A DNA stretch of 64,000 bases from Larix kaempferi. Its lineage: Eukaryota; Streptophyta; Pinopsida; Pinales; Pinaceae. The position numbers and the translations under genes were made by a program. Positions 49,996 through 62,900 of this stretch are shown here, one piece after another. The stretch's first letter is position 1, and each line of letters opens with the position of its first letter. The stretch covers positions 248,001 to 312,000 of the forward strand of contig BSBM01002101.1 of assembly GCA_027924585.1 (NCBI GenBank). The letters are read 5' to 3'. The notes beneath the pieces were generated by a model. That model saw only the letters and a list, made by a program, of their open reading frames with translations, made no database searches and was not told the origin of the DNA.

Positions 49996-52900
49996 TTAAG
50001 CCCAAGTCTAGCGAAAATGCAGAGTTGAGTTTCGACTTTCACCAACTTCTTGGAATTGAAAATTGAGCACAGATTTGGATGTCCTATTGGTAGACAAATG
50101 CGCACGCCAACTTTCGTGACGTTCCAAGCTATTTTTGCGCCCTTTAATTCCAAGTCTAGCGAAAAAAGCATTGTCGAGTTTCAACTTTGACCAACTTCTT
50201 GGAATTGAAATTTGAGAATAGTTTTGGATGTCCCACTGGTAGACAAGCGTCCATGCCAACTTTCATGACGTTCCAAGCTATTTTCTCCCCCATTAAGCCC
50301 AACTCTAGTGAAAACGTACGGTCGAGTTTCGACTTTCACCAACTTCTCGGAATTGAAAATTGAGCATAGATTTGGATGTCCAATTTGTAGACATGCACGC
50401 ACAGCAACTTTCGTGATGCTACAAGCTAATTTAACACCCTTTAAGCTCAAGTCTAGCAAAAACGCATGATGGCATTTTGACTTTGAAAAACTTATTGGAA
50501 TTGAAATTTGAGAATAGATTTGGATGTTCCATTGGTAAACAAGCGTGCACGCCAAATTTGGTGAGGTTTCGAGTTATTTTCTCTCCCTTTAATCCCAAGT
50601 CTAGTGAAGACGCACGATCGAGTTTCAACTTTGACCAACTTCTTGGAATTGAAATTTGAGCATAGATTTGTATGTCCCGTTGGTAGACAAGTGCGCACGC
50701 CAACTTTCGTTACATTCCGAGCTATTTTCTTCCCCTTTAAGCCAAACTCTAGAGAAAATGCGCAGTCGAGTTTCAACTTTGACTAACTTCTCGGAATTGA
50801 AATTTGAGAATTGATTTGGATGTCACATTGTTAGACAAGCGTCCACGCCAACTTTCGTGACGTTGCGAGTTTCGACTTTCACCAACTTCTCGGAATTGAA
50901 AATTGAGCATAGATTTAGATTTCCCGTTGGTAGACAAGTGCGCACACCAACTTTCATGACGTTCCGACGTATTTTCCCACATTTTAAGCCCAGGTCTAGC
51001 GAAAACGCACAGTGGAGTTTCGACTTTCACCAACTTCTCGAAATTGAAATTTGAGAATAGTTTTGGATGTCCCATTGGTAGAAAAGTGTCCACACCAACT
51101 TTCGTGACATTTCGAGCTATTTTATCCCCCCTTTAAGCACAACTCTAGAGAAAACGCACGGTCCCGTTTCGGCTTTGACCAACTTCTCGGAATTGAAAAC
51201 TGAGAATAGATTTGGATGTCCTTGTAGACATGCCCACACAGCAACTTTTGTGACGTTACGAGCTAATTTCACACCCTTTAAACTCAAGTCTAGCGAAAAC
51301 GCATGGTGGCATTTCGACCTTGATCAACTTCTCGGAATTGGAAATTGAGCACAGATTTGGATGTACCATTGGTAGACAAGTGCGCACACCAACTTTCGTG
51401 ACATTCCAAGCTATTTTCCCGCCTTTTAATTCCAAGTCTAGCGAAAAAAGCATGCTCGAGCTTCGACTTTCACCAACTTCTCGGAATTGAAAATTGAGCA
51501 TAGATTTGGATGTCCCATTTGTAGACATGCGTGCACGGCAACTTTCGTGACGCTACGAGCTAATTTCACACCCTTTAAGCTCAAGTCTAGCGAAAACGCA
51601 TGGTGGCATTTCGAATTTGACCAACTTCTTGGAATTGAAATTTGAGAATAGATTTGAAAGTCACATTGTTAGACAAGCATCCACGCCAACTTTCATAACG
51701 TTTCGAGCTTTTTTCTCCCCCTTTAAGCCCAAGTCTAGCGAAAACGCACGGATGAGTTTCGACTTTCACCAACTTCTCAAAATTTAAAATAGAGCATATA
51801 TTTGGATGTCCCGTTGGTAGACAAGTGCGCACGCCAACTTCCTTCACATTCCGAGCTATTTTCCTACCTTTTAAGCCCAAGTCTAGCGAAAACGCACGGT
51901 CGAGTTTCAACTTTAACCAACTTCTCGGAATTGAAATTTGAGAATAGTTTTGGATGTCTTATTGGTAGACAAGCGTCCACACCAACTTTCGTCACATTCT
52001 GAGCTATTTTATCCCCCTTTAAGCCCAACTCTAGAGAAAACGCACGGTCGCGTTTCGTCTTTGACCTACTTCTCGGAATTGAAAACTGAGAAAAGATTTG
52101 GATGTCCCATTTTCTAACATGCGTGGACAACAACTTTCGTGACGTTACGAGCTAATTTCACACCCTTTAAGCTCAAGTCTAACGAAAATTTTGACTTTGA
52201 CCAACTTCTGGGAATTGAAATTTGAGAATAGATTTGGATGTCTCGTTGGTAGACAAGTGCGCATGCCAACTTTCGTGATGTTCCGAGCTATTTTCCCACC
52301 CTTTAAGCCCAAGTCTAGCGAAAACACATGGTCGAGTTTCAACTTTGACCAATTTCCCGAAATTGAAATTTGAGAATAGTTTTGGATGTCCCATTGGTAA
52401 ACAAGCATCCATGCCAACTTTCGTGACGTGCCGACCTATTTTCTGCCCCATTAAGCCCAACTCTAGTGAAAACGTACGGTCGAGTTTCGAATTTCACCAA
52501 CTTCTCCGAATTGAAAATTGAGCATAGATTTGGATGTCCCATTTGTAGACATGCGCACACAGCAAAATTCATGACGTTACGAGCTAATTTCACACCCTTT
52601 AAGCTCAAGTCTAGCGAAAACACATGGTGGCATTTCGACTTTGACCAACTTCTGGGAATTGAAATTTGAGAATAGATTTGGATGTCCCGTTGGTAGACAA
52701 GTGTGCACGCCAACGTTCGTGACGTTACGAGCTAATTTCACACCCTTTAAGCTCAAGTCTAGAGAAAACGCATGGTGGCGTTTCGACTTTGACCAAGTTC
52801 TGGGAATTGAAATTTGCGAATAGATTTGGATGTCCCGTTGGTAGACAAGTGCCCATGCCAACTTTCATGATGTTCCAAGGTATTTTATCCCCCTTTAAGC

Positions 52901-55900
52901 CCAAGTCTAGAGAAAACGCACGGCCGCGTTTCGGGTTTGACCTACTTCTCGGAATTGAAAATTGAGAATAGATTCGGACGTCCCATTTGTAGACTGGTGT
53001 GCACACCAACTTTCGTGACGTTCCAAGCTATTTTTTCACCCTTTAAGCTCAAGCCTAGCAAAAACGCACGGTCGATTTTCGACATTCACCAACTTCTCGA
53101 AATTGAAAATTGAGCATTGATTTGGATTTCCCATTGGTAGACAAGTGCGCACGCCAACGCTCATGACGTTCCGAGCTATTTTCCCACCCTTTAAGCTTAA
53201 GTCTAGCGAAAACGAATGGTGGCGTTTCGACTTTGACCAAGTTCTGGGAATTGAAATTTGAGAATAGATTTGGATGTCCCGTTGGTAGACAAGTGCCCAT
53301 GCCAACGTTCGGGACGTTCCGAGGTATTTTCTCGCCCTTTAAGCCCAACTCTAGAGAAAACGCACGATCGCGTTTCGGGTTTGACCTGCTTCTCGGAATT
53401 GAAAATCGGGAATAGATTTGGATGTCCCATTTGTAGACATGCGTGCAAAGCAAATTTCGTGACGTTATGAGCTAATTTCACACCCTGTAAGCTAAAGTCT
53501 AGCGAAAACATATGGTGGCGTTTCGACTTTGACCAACCTATGGGAATTGAAAATTAAGAATAGATTTAGATGTCCCATTGGTAGACAAGCGTCCACGCCA
53601 ACTTTCATGATGTTTCGAGCTTTGTTCTCCCCCTTTAAGCCCAAGCCTACTGAAAACACACGGTCGAATTTCGACTTTCACCAAATTCATGGAATTGAAA
53701 ATTGAGCATAGATTTGGATTTCCCGTTGGTAGAAAAGTGTGCACGCCAACGTTCGCGATGTTCTGAGCTATTTTACCACCCTTTAAGCCCAAGTCTAGCG
53801 AAAACACACTGTCGAGGTTTGACTTCGACGAACTTTGCTGAATGGAAAATTGAGCGTAGATTTGGATGTCCCGTTGGTAGACAAGTCCGCACGCCAACTT
53901 TCGTGATGTTCCGAGCTATTTTCCCACCCTTTAATCCCAAGTCTAGCGAAAACGCACGGTCGAGTTTCAACTTTGACCACCTTCTCGGAATTGAAATTTG
54001 AGAATAGTTTTGGATGTCCCATTGGTAGACAAGCGTCCATGCCAACTTTCCTGATGTTCCGAACTATTTTCTCCCCCTTTAAGCCCAAGTCTAGCGAAAA
54101 CGGACGGTTGAGTTTTGACTTTGAACAACTTCACGGAATTGAAAATTGAGCATAGATTTGGATGTCCCATTGGTAGACAAGTGCGCATGCCAACTTTCAT
54201 GGTGTTCCGAGCTATTTTCCCGCCCTATAATCCCAAGTCTAGCAAAAAAAGCATGGTCGATTTTCAACTTTGCCAACTTCTCGGAATTGAAATTTGAGAA
54301 TAGTTTTGGATGTCCCATTGGTAGACAAGCGTCCATGCCAACTTTCGTGACGTTTCGAGCTATTTTCTCCCCCTTTAAGCCCAAGTTTAGTGAAAACGAA
54401 CGGTCGAGTTTCAACTTTGACCAACTTCTTGGAATTGAAATTTGAGAATAGTTTTGGATGTCCCATTGGTAGACAAGTGTCCACACCAACTTTCATCACA
54501 TTTCGAGCTATTTTATCCCCCTTTAAGCCCAACTCTACTGAAAACACACGGTCGCGTTTCGGCTTTGACCTACTTCTCGGAATTGAAAATTGAGAATAGA
54601 TTTGGATGTCCCATTTGTGGACATGCGTACACAACAACTTTCGTGACGTTACGAGCTAATTTCACACCCTTTAAGCTCAAGTCTAGCGAAAAATCACGGT
54701 CGAGTTTCAACTTTGACCAACTTCCCGGAATTTAAATTTGAGAATAGTTTGGGATGTCCCATTGGTAGACAAGCGTCCACACCAACTTCCGTGACGTTCC
54801 GACCTATTTTCTGCCCCATTAAGCCCAACTCTAGTGAAAACGTATGGTCGAGTTTTGACTTTCACCAACTTCTCGGAATTAAAAATTGAGCATATATTTG
54901 GATGTCCCATTTGTAGACATGCACGCACAACAAATTTCGTGACGTTAAGAGCTAATTTCACACCCTTTAAGCTCAAGTGTAGTGAAAACGCATGGTGGCA
55001 TTTCGACTTTGACCAACTTCTTGAATTGAAATTTGAGAATAGATTTGGATGTACCGTTGGTAGACAAGTGCGCACGCCAACTTTCGTGACGTTTTGAGTT
55101 ATTTACCCACCCTTTAAGCCCAAGTCTAGCAAAAACGCAGGATCGAGTTTCAACTTTGACCAACTTCTTGGAATTGAAGTTTGAGAATAGATTTGGATGT
55201 CCCATTGGTAGACAAGCGTCCATGCCAACTTTCGTGACGTTTCGAGCTATTTTCTCCTCCTTTAATCCCAAGTCTAGCGAAAACGCACGGTCGAGTTTCG
55301 ACTTTGACCAGCTTCGCGGAATTGAAAATTGAGCATAGATTTGGATTCCCTGTTGGTCGACAACTGCACACGCCAACTTTCGTGATGTTCCGAGAAATTC
55401 TCCACCCTTTAAGGCTAAGTCTAGCAAAAACGCACGGTCGAGTTTCGGCTTTGACCAACTTCTCGGAATTGAAATTTGAGAATAGATTTGGATATCCCAT
55501 AGGTAGACAACCGTGCACGCCAACTTTCGTGATGTTCTGAGCTATTTTATTCCCCTTTATGCCCAACACTAGAGAAAACGCACGGTTGCATTTCGGCTTT
55601 GACCTACTTCTCGGAATTGAAAATTGAGAATAGATTTGGATGTCCCATTTGTAGACATGCGCGCACAGCAACGTTCGTGACGTTCCGAGCTATTTTCTCC
55701 CCCTTTAAGACCAACTCTAGCGAAAACGCACGATCAAGTTTCAACTTTGACCAACTTCTCAGAATTGAAATTTGAGAATAGTTTTGGATGTCCCATTGGT
55801 AGACAAGTGTCCACACGAACTTTCGTGACATTCCGAGCTATTTTCTCCCCCTTTAAGCCCAACTCTAGAGAAAACGCACGGTCTCGTTTCGGCTTTGACC

Positions 55901-58900
55901 TACTTCTCGGAATTGAAAATTGAGAATCGATTTGGATGTCCCATTTGTAGACATGCGCGCACAGCAACTTTCATGACGTTCCGAGCTATTTTCTCCCCCT
56001 TTATGCACAACTCTAGAGAAAACGCACGATCAAGTTTCAACTTTGACCAACTTTTCGGAATTGAAATTTGAGAATATTTTTGGATGTCCCATTGGTAGAC
56101 AAGCGTCCACACCAACTTTCGTGACGTTACGAGCTAATTTCACACCCTTTAAGCTCAAGCCTAGAGAAAACTCATGGTGGCGTTTTGACTTTGACCAACT
56201 TCTCGTAATTGAAAATTGAGCATAGATTTGGATGTACCGTTGGTAGACAAGTGCGCATGCCAACATTCGTTACGTTCTGAGCTATTTTCTCACCCTTTAA
56301 GCCCAAGTCTAGCGAAAAAACACGGTCGAGTTTCAACTTTGACCAACTTCTCGAAATTGAAATTCAAGAATAGTTTTGGATGTCCTATTGGTAGACAAGC
56401 GTCCACAGCAACTTTCGTGACATTCCGAGCTATTTTCTCCCCCTTTATGCCCAAGTCTAGAGAAAACACACGTTCAAGTTTCGACTTTGACGAACTTCAC
56501 GGAATTCAAAATTAAGCATAGATTTGGATGTTCCGTTGGTAGACAAGTGAGCACGCCAACTTTCGTGACTTTTCGAGCTATTTTCCCACCCTTTAAGCCC
56601 AAGTCTAGCGTAAACGCACGGTTGCGTTTCAACTTTGAGCAGCTTCTCCGAATTGAATTGTGAGAATAGATTTGGATGTCCCATTTGTAGACAAGCGTCC
56701 ATGCCAACTTTCGTGACGTTTCGATCTATTTTCTCCCCCTTTAATCCCAAGTATAGCAAAAACGCACCATCGAGTTTCGACTTTGACCAAATTCACCAAA
56801 TTGAAAATTGAGCATAAATTTGGATGTCCCGTTGGTAGACAAGTGCGCACGCCAACTTTCGTGATGTTCCAAGCTATTTTCTCACCGTTTAAGCCCAAGT
56901 CTAGCAAAAACGCATATTCGATTTTCAACTTTTACCAACTTCTCGAAATTTAAATTTGAGAATAGATTTGGATGTCCCATTGGTAGACAAGCGTCCATGC
57001 CAACTTTCATGACGTTTCGAGCTTTTTTCTCCCCCTTTAACCCCAAGACCAGCGAAAACGCACGGTCGAGTTTCGACTTTGACCAACTTCTCGGAATTAA
57101 AAATTTAGAATCGATTCGGATGACCCATTTGTAGACATGCACGCACAACAACTTTCATGACGTTACGAGCTAATTTCACACCCTTTAAGCCCAATTCTAG
57201 AGAAAACGCATGATCCAGTTTCAACTTTGACCACCTTCTTCGAATTGAAATTTGAGAATAGTTTTAGATGTCCCATTGGTAGACAAGCATCCACACAAAC
57301 TTTGTGACGTTCCGAGCTATTTTCTCTCCCTTTAAGCCCAAGTCTAGCGAAAACGCACGGACGATTTTCGACTTTCAACAACTTCTCGGAATTGAAAATT
57401 GAGCATAGATTTGGATGTCCCATTGGTAAACAAGTGCGCACACCAACTTTCATGACGTTCCGAGGTATTTTCCCACCCTTTAATCCCAAGTCTAGCGAAA
57501 ATGCATGGTCGCCTTACGGCTTTGACCTACTTCTAGGAATTTAAAACGTAGAATAGATTTGGATGTCCCATTTGTAGACATGCGCGCACAACACATTTCG
57601 TGATGCTACGAGCTAATTTCACACCCTTTAAACTCAAGTCTAGTGAAAACGCATTGTGGCATTTCGACCTTGACCAACTTCACGGAATCGAAAATTGAGC
57701 ATAGATTTGGATGTCCCGTTGGTAAACAAGTGTGCACGCCAACTTTCGTGACGTTCCGAGCTATTTTCCAACCCTTTAAGCCCAAGTCTAGCGTAAACGC
57801 ATGGTCGCGTTTCAACTTTGACTAACTTCTCAGAATTGAAATTTGAGAATAGATTTGGATGTCCCATTGGTAGACAAGCGTCCACACCAACGTTCGTGAA
57901 ATTTCGAGCTATTTTTCCTGCTTTAAGCCAAACTCTAGAGAAAACGCGCGGTCGAATTTCAACTCTGACCAACTTCTCGGAATTGAAATTTGAGAATATT
58001 TTTGGATGTCACACTGGTAGAAAAGCGTCCACACCAACTTTCGTAATGTTCCGAGCTATTTTCTACCCCTTTAAGCCTAAGTCTGGCGAAAACGCAGGGT
58101 CGAGTTTCGGCTTTGACCAACTTCTTGGAATTGAAATTTGAGAATAGATTTGGATATCCCATTGGTAGACAAGCATGCACACCAACTTTCATGACGTTTC
58201 GAGCTATTTTCTCCCCATTTAATCCCAAGTCTAGCGAAAACGCACGGTCGCATTTTGGCTTTGATGTACTTCTCGGAATTGAAATTTGAGAATAAATTTG
58301 GATGCCGCATTGGTAGAGGAGCGCGTACGCCAACTTTCGTGACGTTCTGAGCTATTTTCTCAACATTTAAGCCCAAGTCTAGCGAAAATGCACAGTCGCG
58401 TTTCGGCTTTGACCTACTTCTCGGAGTTGAAATTTGAGAATAAATTTGGATGCCCCATTCGTAGACAAGTGCATATGCCAACTTTCGTGATATTCCCGGC
58501 TATTTTCTCACCCTTTAAGCTGAAGTCTAACGAAAATGCACGGTCGTGTTTCGGACTTGACCAACTTCTCAGAATTTAAATTTGAGAATAGATATGGATG
58601 CCCCATTGGTAGACAAGCATGCACGCCAACTTTCATGACGTTCCGAGCTATTTTCTCCCCCTTTAAGCCCAAGTCTAGCGAAACCGCACGTTCGATTTTC
58701 AACTTTGACCAACTTCTTGGAATTTAAATTTGAGAATAGTTTTGAATGTCTGATTGGTAGACAGACGTCCACGCCAACTTTTGTAACGTTCGAGCTTTTT
58801 TCTCCCCCTTTAACCCCAAGCCTAGCGAAAACGCACGGTCGATTTTCATCTTTCACTAACTTCTCGGAATTGAAAATTGAGCATAGATTTGGGTGTCCCG

Positions 58901-59993
58901 TTGGTAGACAAGTGCGCACGCCAACTTTCGTGATGTTCCGAGCTATTTTCCCACCCTTTAATCCCAAGTCTATTGAAAACGCAAAGTTGAGTTTCAACTT
59001 TGAACACCTTCTCGGAATTGAAATTTTAGAATAGTTTTGGATGTCCCATTGGTAGACAAGTGTCCATGCCAACTTTCGTGACGTTCCGAGCTATTTTCTC
59101 CCCATTTAAGCCCATGTCTGGCGAAAACACACGGTCGAGTTTCGACTTTGACCAACTTCGCGGAATTGAAAATTGAGTAGAGATTTGGATGTCCCATTGG
59201 TAGATAAGTGCGCAAGCCAACTTTCGTGACGTTCCGAGATATTTTCCCACCCTTTAATCCCAAGTCTAGCAAAAACGCACGGTCGAGTTTCAACTTTGAC
59301 TAACTTGTCGGAATTCAAATTTGAGAATAGATTTGGATGTCCCATTGGTAGATAAGCATCCACGCCAACTTTCGTGACGTTTCGAGCTTTTTTCTCCCCC
59401 TTTAAGACCAAGTCTAGCGAAAACGCACGGTCGAGTTTCGACTTTCACCAACTTCTCAGAATTGAAAATTGAGCATAGATTTGGATGTCCCGTTGATAGA
59501 AAAGTGTGCACGCCAACTTTCGTAACGTTCTGAGCTATTTTCCAACCCTTTAATCCCAAGTCTATCGAAAACGCACGGTCATGTTTAAACTTTGACCAAG
59601 TTCTCGGAATTGAAATTTGAGCATAGTTTTGGATGTCCCATTGGTAGACAAGCGTGCATGCCAACTTTCGTGACATTCCGAGCTATTTTCCACCCCTTTA
59701 ATCCCAAGTCTAGCCTAAACGCACGGTCGAGTTTCAACTTTTACCAACTTCGCGGAATTGAAAATTGAGCATAGATTTGGATGTCCCATTGGTAGAAAAG
59801 TGTCCATGCTAGCTTTCATGACGTTCCGAGTTGTTTTCTCCGCCTTTAAGGCCAAGTCTAGTGAATAAGCACTGTCGAGGTTCGACTTTGACGAACTTCA
59901 CGCAATTGAAAATTGAGCATAAATTTGGATGTCCCGTTGGTAGAAAAGTGTGCACGCCAACTTTCGTGACCCTCCAAGCTATTTTCCCACCCT
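49996..59993. repeat. HOR unit copy 6 (9,998 bp)
   Basis: This copy is of canonical length. It shares T at 50528 (GATGTTCCATTGG) with copy 7 only and G at 58893 with copy 5 only. It has a private A at 56265 (CCAACATTCG where others read CCAACTTTCG). At the sites matching 3651 and 3694 it reads C and A, like copies 2, 3, 4 and 7. Confidence 0.97.
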
Positions 59994-62900
59994 TTAAGCC
60001 CAAGTCTAGCGAAAATGCAGAGTTGAGTTTCGACTTTCACCAACTTCTTGGAATTGAAAATTGAGCACAGATTTGGATGTCCTATTGGTAGACAAATGCG
60101 CACGCCAACTTTCGTGACGTTCCAAGCTATTTTTGCGCCCTTTAATTCCAAGTCTAGCGAAAAAAGCATTGTCGAGTTTCAACTTTGACCAACTTCTTGG
60201 AATTGAAATTTGAGAATAGTTTTGGATGTCCCACTGGTAGACAAGCGTCCATGCCAACTTTCATGACGTTCCAAGCTATTTTCTCCCCCATTAAGCCCAA
60301 CTCTAGTGAAAACGTACGGTCGAGTTTCGACTTTCACCAACTTCTCGGAATTGAAAATTGAGCATAGATTTGGATGTCCAATTTGTAGACATGCACGCAC
60401 AGCAACTTTCGTGATGCTACAAGCTAATTTAACACCCTTTAAGCTCAAGTCTAGCAAAAACGCATGATGGCATTTTGACTTTGAAAAACTTATTGGAATT
60501 GAAATTTGAGAATAGATTTGGATGTTCCATTGGTAAACAAGCGTGCACGCCAAATTTGGTGAGGTTTCGAGTTATTTTCTCTCCCTTTAATCCCAAGTCT
60601 AGTGAAGACGCACGATCGAGTTTCAACTTTGACCAACTTCTTGGAATTGAAATTTGAGCATAGATTTGTATGTCCCGTTGGTAGACAAGTGCGCACGCCA
60701 ACTTTCGTTACATTCCGAGCTATTTTCTTCCCCTTTAAGCCAAACTCTAGAGAAAATGCGCAGTCGAGTTTCAACTTTGACTAACTTCTCGGAATTGAAA
60801 TTTGAGAATTGATTTGGATGTCACATTGTTAGACAAGCGTCCACGCCAACTTTCGTGACGTTGCGAGTTTCGACTTTCACCAACTTCTCGGAATTGAAAA
60901 TTGAGCATAGATTTAGATTTCCCGTTGGTAGACAAGTGCGCACACCAACTTTCATGACGTTCCGACGTATTTTCCCACATTTTAAGCCCAGGTCTAGCGA
61001 AAACGCACAGTGGAGTTTCGACTTTCACCAACTTCTCGAAATTGAAATTTGAGAATAGTTTTGGATGTCCCATTGGTAGAAAAGTGTCCACACCAACTTT
61101 CGTGACATTTCGAGCTATTTTATCCCCCCTTTAAGCACAACTCTAGAGAAAACGCACGGTCCCGTTTCGGCTTTGACCAACTTCTCGGAATTGAAAACTG
61201 AGAATAGATTTGGATGTCCTTGTAGACATGCCCACACAGCAACTTTTGTGACGTTACGAGCTAATTTCACACCCTTTAAACTCAAGTCTAGCGAAAACGC
61301 ATGGTGGCATTTCGACCTTGATCAACTTCTCGGAATTGGAAATTGAGCACAGATTTGGATGTACCATTGGTAGACAAGTGCGCACACCAACTTTCGTGAC
61401 ATTCCAAGCTATTTTCCCGCCTTTTAATTCCAAGTCTAGCGAAAAAAGCATGCTCGAGCTTCGACTTTCACCAACTTCTCGGAATTGAAAATTGAGCATA
61501 GATTTGGATGTCCCATTTGTAGACATGCGTGCACGGCAACTTTCGTGACGCTACGAGCTAATTTCACACCCTTTAAGCTCAAGTCTAGCGAAAACGCATG
61601 GTGGCATTTCGAATTTGACCAACTTCTTGGAATTGAAATTTGAGAATAGATTTGAAAGTCACATTGTTAGACAAGCATCCACGCCAACTTTCATAACGTT
61701 TCGAGCTTTTTTCTCCCCCTTTAAGCCCAAGTCTAGCGAAAACGCACGGATGAGTTTCGACTTTCACCAACTTCTCAAAATTTAAAATAGAGCATATATT
61801 TGGATGTCCCGTTGGTAGACAAGTGCGCACGCCAACTTCCTTCACATTCCGAGCTATTTTCCTACCTTTTAAGCCCAAGTCTAGCGAAAACGCACGGTCG
61901 AGTTTCAACTTTAACCAACTTCTCGGAATTGAAATTTGAGAATAGTTTTGGATGTCTTATTGGTAGACAAGCGTCCACACCAACTTTCGTCACATTCTGA
62001 GCTATTTTATCCCCCTTTAAGCCCAACTCTAGAGAAAACGCACGGTCGCGTTTCGTCTTTGACCTACTTCTCGGAATTGAAAACTGAGAAAAGATTTGGA
62101 TGTCCCATTTTCTAACATGCGTGGACAACAACTTTCGTGACGTTACGAGCTAATTTCACACCCTTTAAGCTCAAGTCTAACGAAAATTTTGACTTTGACC
62201 AACTTCTGGGAATTGAAATTTGAGAATAGATTTGGATGTCTCGTTGGTAGACAAGTGCGCATGCCAACTTTCGTGATGTTCCGAGCTATTTTCCCACCCT
62301 TTAAGCCCAAGTCTAGCGAAAACACATGGTCGAGTTTCAACTTTGACCAATTTCCCGAAATTGAAATTTGAGAATAGTTTTGGATGTCCCATTGGTAAAC
62401 AAGCATCCATGCCAACTTTCGTGACGTGCCGACCTATTTTCTGCCCCATTAAGCCCAACTCTAGTGAAAACGTACGGTCGAGTTTCGAATTTCACCAACT
62501 TCTCCGAATTGAAAATTGAGCATAGATTTGGATGTCCCATTTGTAGACATGCGCACACAGCAAAATTCATGACGTTACGAGCTAATTTCACACCCTTTAA
62601 GCTCAAGTCTAGCGAAAACACATGGTGGCATTTCGACTTTGACCAACTTCTGGGAATTGAAATTTGAGAATAGATTTGGATGTCCCGTTGGTAGACAAGT
62701 GTGCACGCCAACGTTCGTGACGTTACGAGCTAATTTCACACCCTTTAAGCTCAAGTCTAGAGAAAACGCATGGTGGCGTTTCGACTTTGACCAAGTTCTG
62801 GGAATTGAAATTTGCGAATAGATTTGGATGTCCCGTTGGTAGACAAGTGCCCATGCCAACTTTCATGATGTTCCAAGGTATTTTATCCCCCTTTAAGCCC

